Assembly: GCA_029259875.1 (NCBI GenBank)
Contig: JAJDEK010000044.1
Coordinates: 1-21,894, forward strand
Origin: Planctomycetaceae bacterium
GTDB taxonomy: Bacteria; Planctomycetota; Planctomycetia; Planctomycetales; Planctomycetaceae
DNA: 21,894 nt
Direction: 5' to 3'
Part shown: positions 8,745 to 17,643 of the stretch, piece after piece
How the letters are laid out: every line of letters begins with the position of its first letter
Position numbering within the stretch: position 1 is the first letter of the stretch
Notes under the pieces: model-generated
What the model was told of the DNA's origin: nothing
Database searches by the model: none
Seen by the model: the letters and a program-made list of their open reading frames with translations, nothing else
Translations under genes and position numbers: made by a program

Positions 8745-8978
8745 TCTCTTAAACCTCAATACATCTGAATACGTCTTCGTTTCGACGTTGAACCGCTTGA
8801 TTGATCGTTTTAAATAGCTGATTTTTATTGGTTTTTATAAAAAACACAGTAGAAAGCATGGAACCCTCCCCCACCATTCAAGCTAAAATGATATCAAGGA
8901 AACGCAGGATTTTTTGCGTTCTACTAATCGATATCGAACTTCAATCAACTTTGATCCGACGAAGAGTATTTCAGAAAA

Positions 8979-10478
8979 ATGGCATTGGATAGCTGGTACT
9001 ATAAGCAATCAGACGAAACATGTGGGCCGATTACATTTGAAGAACTATTTGCCATGGCGCATGAAGGCAAGCTTAATCCTCAAATGGATGTAAAAAATGG
9101 AGAGTCTGGAAATTGGTTCCCAGCGCAGGAAATTGGTGGACTATTTGATGCAGACTCTGACAATTCTTCCGCACCAATCGATGAGATGCCTTCACTCGAC
9201 GAGTTTTCCATAGTTGATTCTTCCTTTGGCGTTAAGGCAGTAGAAGACCTTCCCAGCATGGATGGGTTTTCGATTATTGAAGAAGAAGATAAACTCTCTT
9301 CTGAACTGGAAGCACAACTACCTCGCTTTGCCACACTCGAAGCTGTCAGAAGTAAACATCAAAACATTCAATGGTTTTGTCAAATTCTGAATCAGGAATT
9401 GGGGCCAATGTCTGCAGATGACCTCATGCAGCTTCTGCTTGATGGCGAGTTAGCACCTAACGACAATGTCAAATCATCGGCAGAACCAGAGTGGATTCCT
9501 GCGCGAACCGTCGTCTTCCTGAGTTCATCGGCTAATGATCTGGATGTGTTAGACTCGGAGGAAGAAGAATCCGAGAGCACTGTAGACGCTTCAGCAGATG
9601 CCGTTGTCGAAGAACAAGTTGCAGAAATATCATCAGAACCAACTGCGACCAAAGAACCACCTAAACCGCCGATCCTCAAAGTACGTTCAAGGCAAAAATG
9701 GTTTTGCAAATTGGGTGGGATGGGATATGGTCCCATTGAGGCCCATAAAATTAAATTATGGGCAGAACAAGCACGTATTGAGTCGACCGACTTAGTCAAA
9801 TTAGGTCGAAAAGGCGAATGGTTTGAGGCTTGGCAAATTGAAGCACTGCAATTTAAAAAACCAGCAGAAACAGAAACAGAAACAACAGATGCTTCCGAAG
9901 AACCGCAGGAGCATGAATCTAAAATGGCCGCAGAGCCGGTGAAAGAAGTAGCAGCCCCAGTTGCTCCTCTGGCAATGCCAGCGAGTCCCTCTATTCCGCC
10001 CCCCGTTACACCTCCGACCCCAGCACGTCCAAAACCGCAGATTAAAGTCGCTCGTTCCAACCCTCTGGATGCATTAGGTCCGCTGATGAAGCCAGAGATT
10101 CTCGGTGGTGCGGCCGCTGTGATTGCTTTAGCTGCTCTATTTTATTTTGTACCTTTAGGTGGCTTGTTTGGACCGGGCGGGCACGCAGAGCTGGAAAAAT
10201 TTCAGGTTGTATACAAAGAGCTTCTTGCACTTCAACAAAAGAATGCCAGTGAATCCGAATATACTAGTTTCAAAACTAAAACTAAAACTGAACTAGGTCC
10301 GATTCTCGAAGAGTTGGAAGTGAATGCATCCTCGGATCGCCCTCACCTGCAACATTTATTGTGGGCAGGCAGAGACTACCTTTATCCGATGATAGACAAT
10401 GCTCACAAAGGAGAAAATCGTGACCAAGAAAAGTTTGAAAAGCATCTTAAAGAGTCGGAACGCATTTTAAACAAATAA
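8979..10478 (+). CDS. Triple GYF-domain (GYF_2-like) single-pass membrane protein
   Basis: The 499-residue protein carries three copies of a GYF_2-like module: WYYKQSDETCGPITFEEL (6-23, module to ~56), WFCQILNQELGPMSADDL (132-149, to ~181) and WFCKLGGMGYGPIEAHKI (241-258, to ~290). Each has the W-(Y/F)-x...GP pattern and ends in W-(F/I)-x-A. Between modules 1 and 2 lies an acidic linker with a duplicated motif, MPSLDEFSIVD (70-80) and LPSMDGFSIIE (91-101). A Pro/Ala-rich stretch (about 320-355) leads to one membrane segment (about 376-397), then a charged helical C-terminus. GYF domains bind proline-rich peptides in eukaryotes; bacterial GYF_2 function is poorly known. With no signal peptide the GYF part is probably cytoplasmic. 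The ATG has only a weak upstream GAAGAG. It stands alone, convergent with the next gene. Confidence 0.85.
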   Translation: MALDSWYYKQSDETCGPITFEELFAMAHEGKLNPQMDVKNGESGNWFPAQEIGGLFDADSDNSSAPIDEMPSLDEFSIVDSSFGVKAVEDLPSMDGFSIIEEEDKLSSELEAQLPRFATLEAVRSKHQNIQWFCQILNQELGPMSADDLMQLLLDGELAPNDNVKSSAEPEWIPARTVVFLSSSANDLDVLDSEEEESESTVDASADAVVEEQVAEISSEPTATKEPPKPPILKVRSRQKWFCKLGGMGYGPIEAHKIKLWAEQARIESTDLVKLGRKGEWFEAWQIEALQFKKPAETETETTDASEEPQEHESKMAAEPVKEVAAPVAPLAMPASPSIPPPVTPPTPARPKPQIKVARSNPLDALGPLMKPEILGGAAAVIALAALFYFVPLGGLFGPGGHAELEKFQVVYKELLALQQKNASESEYTSFKTKTKTELGPILEELEVNASSDRPHLQHLLWAGRDYLYPMIDNAHKGENRDQEKFEKHLKESERILNK

Positions 10479-10628
10479 TGTTTTTAAATTTAAGACCTTC
10501 TTGAAATGCGTATTAGTTTTCACTTGCTACATGAAGAGTATTGATATTCCTACTTTCAAAACTTAAAGACTGAAATTCATTGGCAACTAATTTTGTGGGC
10601 CGCTTTGATAATCTGAAGATAAATTGGC

Positions 10629-11084
10629 TCAGATGTCCGAGGGCGGAACAGGCGATTTGACTTTCCACCAGATTAGCGTTCTCAATGGTTTTTTATCGTT
10701 TCTTAAAAGTCCTTCGGCTTGGACAAATTGAGTGTTTTTGACGCGGTACACAAACGATTGCGGGGCCTTTTGTTGTTTGCCCTTGTTCGGTCCTTCTAAA
10801 ACTTTCAAATCATAAAACGTGAACACGTTCACATCGCTCATACGTTGCAATTGAAATTTCGCCTGATGCGAATGAACCAACTGACCATTTCGATCATAAA
10901 TTCTCAGTGTGGAAATTTTTTGTTTGATCTCCTGCTCCACTCTGATGGGGGATCCTTTCGAATCCTGATCGTTTCTCGTCCATGTTCCTTCCAGGCTCTG
11001 ATAATCTTCTTCCGGAGCGGGTTCTGCGGAAAATATTGTCGTGCCAGAAATCAGAATCACTAATATTACGATAGACGGCTTCAT
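10629..11084 (-). CDS. Small secreted protein with a lipocalin-like LEGTW start (hypothetical)
   Basis: The 151-residue protein begins with a signal peptide (MKPSIVILVILISGTTIFSA, cleavage likely after residue 20). The mature part starts EPAPEEDYQSLEGTWTRND; LEGTW (31-35) resembles the opening strand of the small beta-barrel proteins common in planctomycetes (TIGR03067-like), and the strand-rich pattern ending TLIWWKVK (136-143) fits a compact barrel. No Cys is present, so it is not a lipoprotein. No function can be assigned. It sits 63 nt downstream of RNase D in the same direction and converges on the GYF gene across a 150-nt gap in which I see no clear terminator. The call of a real gene is firm; the family is tentative. 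Confidence 0.7.
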   Translation of the reverse strand: MKPSIVILVILISGTTIFSAEPAPEEDYQSLEGTWTRNDQDSKGSPIRVEQEIKQKISTLRIYDRNGQLVHSHQAKFQLQRMSDVNVFTFYDLKVLEGPNKGKQQKAPQSFVYRVKNTQFVQAEGLLRNDKKPLRTLIWWKVKSPVPPSDI

Positions 11085-11147
11085 TCGTTCGCCTTTTTCC
11101 TTGTAAGCACCAGATTATTATAAAGTGCCGGGTAACTAAAAGACGGT

Positions 11148-12335
11148 TTAATCCAGTCTTTCAAAATGCAATGGATGATCAGACTCAAGATCGGCAACGC
11201 GCATCGAAATCTTACCGTCGAGCACATCCGTTAGTAAATCACCGCAAACATCAGCACGCCAACCAGCCATCAAACGCGGTTTTTCCTCACTATGTTCTCG
11301 ATAGACATGATAGCGAACCAGGTGTCTTAAGTCGGCTGATGTTCCCACTAGTGTTTGAGAAACATTCATTTCTGCACAACGATTTGCTAAAGCGATTCCT
11401 AACAACTTTCCAATCACTTGCTCATCTTGATTTTGTTGAGTATTTGGATTATCGATATGTTGAGGAAGCTGATCATTGGGAATTTGTTGTGCCTTGGCAA
11501 TGCGGTCTACCACTTCGGGAGCCAGCTTAAACATGTTTTTACGATTTAAATCACGCGTTGCGATTAGATCTTGGGTCGTTTTCGGTTTTCGACGAGCCAG
11601 CTCAATCAATAGATCGTCGCGCAATATTCTGCGTGCGGGTTGGTCTTTCTCCTGAGCAACTTCATCTCGCCAATCAAATAGTTCTCGGATGATGGCCAAT
11701 TCTCGCGGCTTTAGTTTATGCAGCCCGGAAAGGCGTCGCCAGTTTTCGCGGTGGAATTCGGAGTCTACTTCATCGACCATCCGCTGAAATTCGGCTTCTG
11801 CCCACTCGATTCGTCCCAGATCCGTTAGCTCTTTTTCTTGTATGTTCCAAATCTTCAATACAAATTTTACGTCGTCCAACGCGTACTTGATTTGCTGTTG
11901 AGTGAGCGGTCTACGGCGCCAGTCTGTGCGCGTCTCCTTGCTTCCTGCTTTTTCACTGAGCACACGCGCCACTAACGCGGTATAAGAAATTGGAAAGCTT
12001 CGCGACCGCAATCCCTCGGCAATCTGTAAATCAATCAGCTTGTTTGGCTTACTCCCGGAAAAATGTCGACAAAATCGAACTTCCTCACGTCCTCCGTGCA
12101 CAACTACTGTTGTGGAGTCGTTAGTCATAATATCCCACCAAGGGGATAAATCTTTCACTTCGTAAGGATCGACGGCAACTGACTGACCATTCAACGCAAA
12201 TTGCAACAGAGAAAGTTCCGGACGATAAGTAAACTCCGAAACAAATTCTGTATCAAATGCAACGATGCCTGCGTCTAAAATTTGATCGCATAATGCGAGA
12301 AACTCAGACTGCTGAACAATGAGAGGGTTCGACAT
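11148..12335 (-). CDS. rnd: Ribonuclease D (DEDDy 3'-5' exoribonuclease with HRDC domain)
   Basis: RNase D trims the 3' ends of tRNA precursors and other stable RNAs. The 395 residues comprise an exonuclease domain (about 1-170), an HRDC domain (about 208-284, starting KPRELAIIRELFDWRDEVA) and a second HRDC-like helical region (about 305-375). Catalytic residues align with the E. coli enzyme by position: Asp28 and Glu30 in VAFDTEFV, Tyr151 and Asp155 in YALDDVKF. The third carboxylate, Asp85 in E. coli, is Glu85 here (VVHGGREEVRFC), a conservative change worth noting. The ATG gives MSNPLIVQQS. It is followed after 63 nt by the small secreted-protein gene, with which it may be co-transcribed. 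Confidence 0.92.
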   Translation of the reverse strand: MSNPLIVQQSEFLALCDQILDAGIVAFDTEFVSEFTYRPELSLLQFALNGQSVAVDPYEVKDLSPWWDIMTNDSTTVVVHGGREEVRFCRHFSGSKPNKLIDLQIAEGLRSRSFPISYTALVARVLSEKAGSKETRTDWRRRPLTQQQIKYALDDVKFVLKIWNIQEKELTDLGRIEWAEAEFQRMVDEVDSEFHRENWRRLSGLHKLKPRELAIIRELFDWRDEVAQEKDQPARRILRDDLLIELARRKPKTTQDLIATRDLNRKNMFKLAPEVVDRIAKAQQIPNDQLPQHIDNPNTQQNQDEQVIGKLLGIALANRCAEMNVSQTLVGTSADLRHLVRYHVYREHSEEKPRLMAGWRADVCGDLLTDVLDGKISMRVADLESDHPLHFERLD

Positions 12336-12684
12336 CCTTTGACTATTTCCTTTTCTTTGACCAGATACATTGGGCTGAGAGCCTGATCGTTGTTGGACTT
12401 GATCTTATCATTTCTCTCTTAAATCCTAATGTTGTAGATATTTATTACATTCGTCAATGAACTTTGGGACATTTTGTGCCCCTTGAATTGTTTGTTCTGA
12501 TATCAGAAACCCCTTGTTTTCATGATAAAAAGCCCTTGAAGTCGAGTCGTTTGGGAAAAATTCAGTAAGTTGAACTGGCTCCTATGACGATTCAGTATAT
12601 ATAAGAAACATAAATCCTTTACCTATGGGCAATTTCTGCCGATGGGCGGTCTGACTTCCAAAACCACTCTAGGAGTACATTGTC
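12336..12684. other. Divergent intergenic region between rnd and the MotB-like gene
   Basis: These 349 nt should contain promoters for both genes. Visible are the perfect palindrome at 12495-12508, an AT-rich TATATATAAG at 12596-12605 that could be a -10 region (a TTGAAC at 12570-12575 is about 20 bp upstream, too far for an ideal pair), and AGGAG (12671-12675) before the MotB-like ATG. Only trivially short frames occur. Confidence 0.4.
12495..12508. promoter_or_regulatory. Perfect 14-bp palindrome, candidate regulator site
   Basis: TTCTGATATCAGAA reads the same on both strands, in the divergent spacer 160 bp upstream of rnd and 177 bp upstream of the MotB-like gene. A perfect palindrome without a loop is typical of a protein site rather than an RNA hairpin. 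Which gene it would control is unknown. Confidence 0.35.
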
Positions 12685-13401
12685 ATGGAAGATGATGAAC
12701 CAGCGGGAGTCCCGGAATGGGTGGTGACCTATGGTGACATGATGTCACTGCTTCTGACATTTTTCATCATGCTGGTTTCCCTGAGTGAAATCGTCAACGA
12801 TGAAAAATATCGGTCTATTCTGGAATCCATTCAGAAGTATACGGGGTATCGCTCAGGCCCTGTAGCCCCTCCAGGCAAGTATTTTCCGATGAACTCGTTA
12901 GTCGAGCAAATGAGTATGTTGGGGGCCCATACAGATACTCCAGAGAGAGGACGAGGTGGAATCAAGACGCGTTCTATCGAAGGAAAAGACGTACGAGTTT
13001 ACCGAACGCGCGAAGGGGCCCCTTTAAGAGTGGGAAAGCAACTCTACTACGACCAGACGGAGATCGAACTGAATCAACAGAGAAAGGAAAAATTGGATGA
13101 AATCGTCCCAGAACTAGCTGGTAAACCAAATAAAATTGAATTGAGGTCGCACACTTCAACCGAATCGCTGCCTGCAGATTCGCCGGTGAAGGATAAGCTG
13201 GTATTAACTTATGACCGAGGTCGTCAGGTGATGATGTATCTGATTCAGAAGGGGATTGCGCCGAAACGGATCAGGATCACAGCAGCCGCCGACTATGAAC
13301 CACCATTACAGTCTGGCGATGAAAAGTCGGAACAAATGGATCGGCTTGATGTTTTACTGCTGGACGCCTTTGTTGAAGATTATGTCGGCCCTAGAAAATA
13401 A
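12685..13401 (+). CDS. MotB/OmpA-family inner-membrane protein (orphan stator-like)
   Basis: The 238-residue protein has a short cytoplasmic N-terminus, then EWVVTYGDMMSLLLTFFIML (11-30), the MotB-type membrane helix with its ion-conducting Asp (Asp18). A linker with a plug-like helix follows, then an OmpA-like peptidoglycan-binding domain (about 115-230). That domain shows IELRSHTSTES (151-161), LTYDRGRQVMMYLIQKGI (174-191) and MDRLDVLLLD in place of the canonical NRRVEI segment. ATG at 12685 has AGGAG ten bases upstream. MotB works with MotA as a proton-driven stator; no motA and no flagellar gene is here, so the partner must be elsewhere, or the protein belongs to a TolR/ExbD-like or other envelope stator. 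The OmpA part is divergent, so peptidoglycan binding is inferred. Confidence 0.85.
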   Translation: MEDDEPAGVPEWVVTYGDMMSLLLTFFIMLVSLSEIVNDEKYRSILESIQKYTGYRSGPVAPPGKYFPMNSLVEQMSMLGAHTDTPERGRGGIKTRSIEGKDVRVYRTREGAPLRVGKQLYYDQTEIELNQQRKEKLDEIVPELAGKPNKIELRSHTSTESLPADSPVKDKLVLTYDRGRQVMMYLIQKGIAPKRIRITAAADYEPPLQSGDEKSEQMDRLDVLLLDAFVEDYVGPRK

Positions 13402-13423
13402 ATCGAAAACAATACTCACTTAC

Positions 13424-13747
13424 CTATTCATCAGCTATTTTATCAAAGTGACGAATTGGTGCATCCTGTATTTTTAAGATGTGAGGAGCTGCGATTTCGT
13501 TGTGGGCTTCATCAATCCGAGATGTTACATCGGGAGCTAGTGGCACGTACATAGATGAAACGCGTGCTTTCATACTATTCTCTTTTGTAGTCTTTTCCAT
13601 CTCTTGATCCTTTATTTTCATTTCATCTAACACAATGGGATTCCATGTTTCCTTTCGTTGGTGAGATGAAACATAATGCACCCGCGCCCAACGTCTCAGC
13701 CTGAATTCTGCTAATATTGAGATAGCAGTCACTGACTCCCGTTCCAT
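13424..13747 (-). CDS. Small conserved-looking protein, Arg/Trp-rich N-terminus (hypothetical)
   Basis: The 107-residue product is soluble with no signal or membrane segment. Residues about 15-45 read FRLRRWARVHYVSSHQRKET followed by WNPIVLDEM and KIKDQEM. This Arg/Trp-rich motif plus WxPxVLDEM matches a pattern I associate with short uncharacterised planctomycete proteins (from memory, not searched). The C-terminal part (SMYVPLAPDV, then DEAHNEIAAPHILKIQD) is less distinctive. The start ATG at 13747 has GAAGGG about 9 bases upstream. It lies at the end of the eno / ftsB-like run, same direction, and ends 22 nt from the convergent MotB-like gene. Function unknown; conservation is the main open point. 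Confidence 0.6.
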   Translation of the reverse strand: MERESVTAISILAEFRLRRWARVHYVSSHQRKETWNPIVLDEMKIKDQEMEKTTKENSMKARVSSMYVPLAPDVTSRIDEAHNEIAAPHILKIQDAPIRHFDKIADE

Positions 13748-13801
13748 TCCGTGATGCCCTTCACTGATGAATAGTCTTAAATGCTTCTACTCCTAAAATC
13801 G

Positions 13802-13999
13802 TCATTTGATCATATGAGCCAAAATGATTTTGATTTCAGCTTCTTGCTTTGCAGGAGATTTGCTACCACTGGCAGCTATTCCAAACCCAATCCGAACAAC
13901 AAGGGTCTTGTGAAAAATGGCTAGGATCACCAAAGGTGGTTTACATCGTATAACCCGTATATTCGGTACAATCTGGCTGGAGAGATCGTATTGATGCAA
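13802..13999 (-). CDS. Doubtful 65-codon frame directly after the FtsB-like gene
   Basis: A TTG codon at 13999 directly follows the TGA of the FtsB-like gene (TGATTG), and the frame runs to TGA at 13804-13802. The second half is coding-like (AASGSKSPAKQEAEIKIILA), whereas the first half has several ATA and CGG codons and no recognisable character. Translational coupling to the upstream gene is possible. No family is recognised. It may be spurious; without it, 13748-13999 would be a 252-nt gap with nothing else I can name. Confidence 0.22.
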   Translation of the reverse strand: MHQYDLSSQIVPNIRVIRCKPPLVILAIFHKTLVVRIGFGIAASGSKSPAKQEAEIKIILAHMIK

Positions 14000-14758
14000 T
14001 CAGCTCTCATCTTCTTCCAGGTATTCTTCTGAAATTTGATATCGCGAAAGTACGAGCCCAATCATGTTTCGAGTCGACTTGGTTATGGTCTCTAACTGTC
14101 GGGAGTGAGATTCATGTAAGAAGGTGAATGACAAGACAACAATCGTTGCAGCGATCAGCAAGATGGATGAGCGGACCTTTTGATTTTCACTAAGTACGTT
14201 TAATATCGGTAGATACCAGGACCCGTTGGTTAAAGGTATCTTATGATTGGGGTTCCATTCGGGTATATCCAAAGCCAGATTTGGTTCGACGGCAATTCGC
14301 TCTTCTCCCGGACGAACTGCATCAAAATCAACACGGGCCACTTCAGATCGAAATTCAGGATCGTGCTCTAATGAATGGGCTACCTGTCTTAGGTATTCGA
14401 CTTGGTTCTCCAATGATACCAACTGTACCTGATTGACGTGATATTCGTTGCGCAAATTCAAATACGACAGGTAACGAGGAGCCAATAAGATCGAAGCAAA
14501 CAGGCTCGCAGCAATGAATAGAAAGATCCAGAATATGGCTGAAATGATCCAGCCGAAACTGGATTCCTCATTCTGATTCTGTTTGACAAGCACAATATTC
14601 AAACCCGACTTTTGTTCCAATTCAGATACGTAAGGTGAGATGTAGCATTCATCTCTCTTGAATAAAAATCGACATAGCAGGTTAAGACTCTTCATCAGCT
14701 GGTAAAATGGAACGATTATTCTCTTTGTTGCTAATTTGCCGATAGTTGAAACGCGCAT
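14000..14758 (-). CDS. FtsB/DivIC-like septum-formation-initiator protein with an extra membrane helix
   Basis: The 252-residue frame has a membrane segment (about 69-92), then a heptad-rich coiled coil (about 98-131, ending SLENQVEYLRQVAHSL) and a short region ending VRPGEERIAVEP (148-159). A single helix, coiled coil and terminal PGE is the FtsB/DivIC (pfam04977) plan. A second membrane segment lies at about 197-214, followed by a charged tail, which classical ~100-residue FtsB lacks. FtsB scaffolds the FtsQLB divisome complex. The neighbouring upstream gene is enolase, which also precedes ftsB in many proteobacteria, supporting the call. The annotated ATG (14758) is one base from a terminator U-tract, so a later start (Met22 at 14695, or a TTG/GTG near residues 47-56) may be the real one. 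The family assignment is moderate. Confidence 0.65.
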   Translation of the reverse strand: MRVSTIGKLATKRIIVPFYQLMKSLNLLCRFLFKRDECYISPYVSELEQKSGLNIVLVKQNQNEESSFGWIISAIFWIFLFIAASLFASILLAPRYLSYLNLRNEYHVNQVQLVSLENQVEYLRQVAHSLEHDPEFRSEVARVDFDAVRPGEERIAVEPNLALDIPEWNPNHKIPLTNGSWYLPILNVLSENQKVRSSILLIAATIVVLSFTFLHESHSRQLETITKSTRNMIGLVLSRYQISEEYLEEDES

Positions 14759-14759
14759 G

Positions 14760-14791
14760 AAAAAACTTCCCTTCGATGACTCGAAGGGAAG
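14760..14791 (-). terminator. Intrinsic terminator after eno, abutting the FtsB-like start
   Basis: On the minus strand CTTCCCTTCG (14791-14782), loop AGTCAT, CGAAGGGAAG (14775-14766) form a perfect 10-bp stem followed at once by six T (14765-14760). This is a textbook Rho-independent terminator 29 nt after the eno stop. The next base is C, then the ATG of the FtsB-like frame. Confidence 0.88.
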
Positions 14792-14820
14792 CAGATTTAA
14801 AACGTCAACGTATTCAGTTT

Positions 14821-16575
<1,755 letters not shown>

Positions 16576-17643
16576 ATGAGTTCAACTTCTCCACAACTAA
16601 ATCAGAACATTGATCGAAAATCTTACACCGAACTTCCTGTGGAACCGATGGACCCCCAGCTAAAAACAATACAGCCGGGAGGCGGCATCATAATCAATTT
16701 GGAAATGTTGTGGGGAAATTGGCGCCGATTTTGGCTGAAGACTTTTCGTCGTGGTTATGTAAAAAAAATGGAAAGCACTCGCAAAGGTGACTTTAATCCC
16801 TGTCCGCACGAAGTGCTCGATCCACGTGACCTGAAATATTATGAAAATCAAGGCGGCTATTACTGGGACGCGGAAGATGATCCTTTCACATACCGAAGCC
16901 GACTCCCATTTGCCCGTGAAGGTCTGGCAGAACTGATTGTACTTTCGACTCTGTTCTTTGGTGGTTCAGCCTTTTGCTGTGGATTGATTCTGACGAGCAA
17001 ACTGCCAGGGTTCCTGGCCTTGATGGGCTGGCTGTTGGTTTTGACTCTGTTTTTATTTGGCTTGGAAATCGTCTGGTTCTTTCGGAATCCCAAGCGTGTC
17101 GTCCCTGAAGGCGATAATCTCATTGTCTCCCCCGCTGACGGCACCTTTGATACAATTGAAGAACTAGAGCATCATGAATTCATTGGTGGCCCTGCAATTG
17201 AAATTGGAATTTTTCTTTCCATCTTCAATGTCCACATTAACCGCATGCCTGTGACAGGTAAAATTATTAAACTGGCTTATAAACCAGGTAAATGCCTGAA
17301 TGCTCTGCGAGCTGAATCGGCCCGTGAAAATGAGCGTTTAGAAGTCTATTTGCAAATGCCTGGACCTGTCTCAAGACCCATGCTGGTTCAGCAAATTACC
17401 GGTGCGATAGCACGTCGTATTGTGTGCCGACTGAAACCGGGAGACGAGTTGTTCAAGGGTGATCAATTTGGAATGATTAAGTTGGGTTCACGGACCGTGA
17501 TTGTATTTCCTAAAGAAGAGGGGTTAGAAATTCTGACTAAACCAGGTGATAAACTAATAGCCGGTTCGACGATTCTGGCACGATACGCATCATCTAATGG
17601 CAAGACTCCGTCAATCGCCGAGGAAACCAATGAAGAAGCGTAA
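16576..17643 (+). CDS. psd: Phosphatidylserine decarboxylase proenzyme, N-terminally extended
   Basis: Psd decarboxylates phosphatidylserine to phosphatidylethanolamine after self-cleaving to form a pyruvoyl group. Catalytic features are Asp188 in SPADGTF, His220 in IFNVHINRMP, and the Gly304-Ser305 cleavage site in FGMIKLGSRTVIVFP, the context of the compact (archaeal/proteobacterial short) Psd type. Two membrane segments lie at about 117-140 and 143-168, followed by FRNPKRVVPEGDN. Compact Psd is about 210-230 residues; this one is 355. Residues 1-115 form an extra polar domain with RRFWLKTFRRGYVKKM (50-65), CPHEVLDPRDLKYYENQGGY (76-95) and YWDAEDDPFTYRSR, of unknown role. The ATG has no visible Shine-Dalgarno. 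The last 14 nt overlap pssA, so the two are translationally coupled. Confidence 0.9.
   Translation: MSSTSPQLNQNIDRKSYTELPVEPMDPQLKTIQPGGGIIINLEMLWGNWRRFWLKTFRRGYVKKMESTRKGDFNPCPHEVLDPRDLKYYENQGGYYWDAEDDPFTYRSRLPFAREGLAELIVLSTLFFGGSAFCCGLILTSKLPGFLALMGWLLVLTLFLFGLEIVWFFRNPKRVVPEGDNLIVSPADGTFDTIEELEHHEFIGGPAIEIGIFLSIFNVHINRMPVTGKIIKLAYKPGKCLNALRAESARENERLEVYLQMPGPVSRPMLVQQITGAIARRIVCRLKPGDELFKGDQFGMIKLGSRTVIVFPKEEGLEILTKPGDKLIAGSTILARYASSNGKTPSIAEETNEEA

Larger units (their letters stand above)
8655..8978. other. Intergenic region between lnt and the GYF-domain gene
   Basis: These 324 nt contain the GC-rich hairpin at 8685-8716, the repeat at 8714-8744, a weak 6-bp hairpin AACGCA/TGCGTT (8901-8906, 8915-8920) and the 10-bp palindrome TCGATATCGA (8928-8937), 41 bp before the next start. 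A promoter for the GYF gene is expected here, but I cannot point to a clear -35/-10 pair. No coding-like frame is seen. Confidence 0.45.

Noticed and set aside
9392..10060. 222-codon minus-strand open frame opposite the GYF-domain gene
   Set aside because: It lies fully antisense to a well-supported gene, is rich in Ser/Gly/Ala of the kind produced by reversed acidic codons, and matches no recognisable protein.
13814..13924. 36-codon plus-strand ATG frame opposite the doubtful frame after the FtsB-like gene
   Set aside because: Short, with AGG/AGA codons and no ribosome binding site; no support beyond being open.
17597..17629. Earlier in-frame start for pssA (MARLRQSPRKP extension)
   Set aside because: The family N-terminus begins at the ATG at 17630, which has GAGGA just upstream; the extension only reflects the overlap with psd codons.
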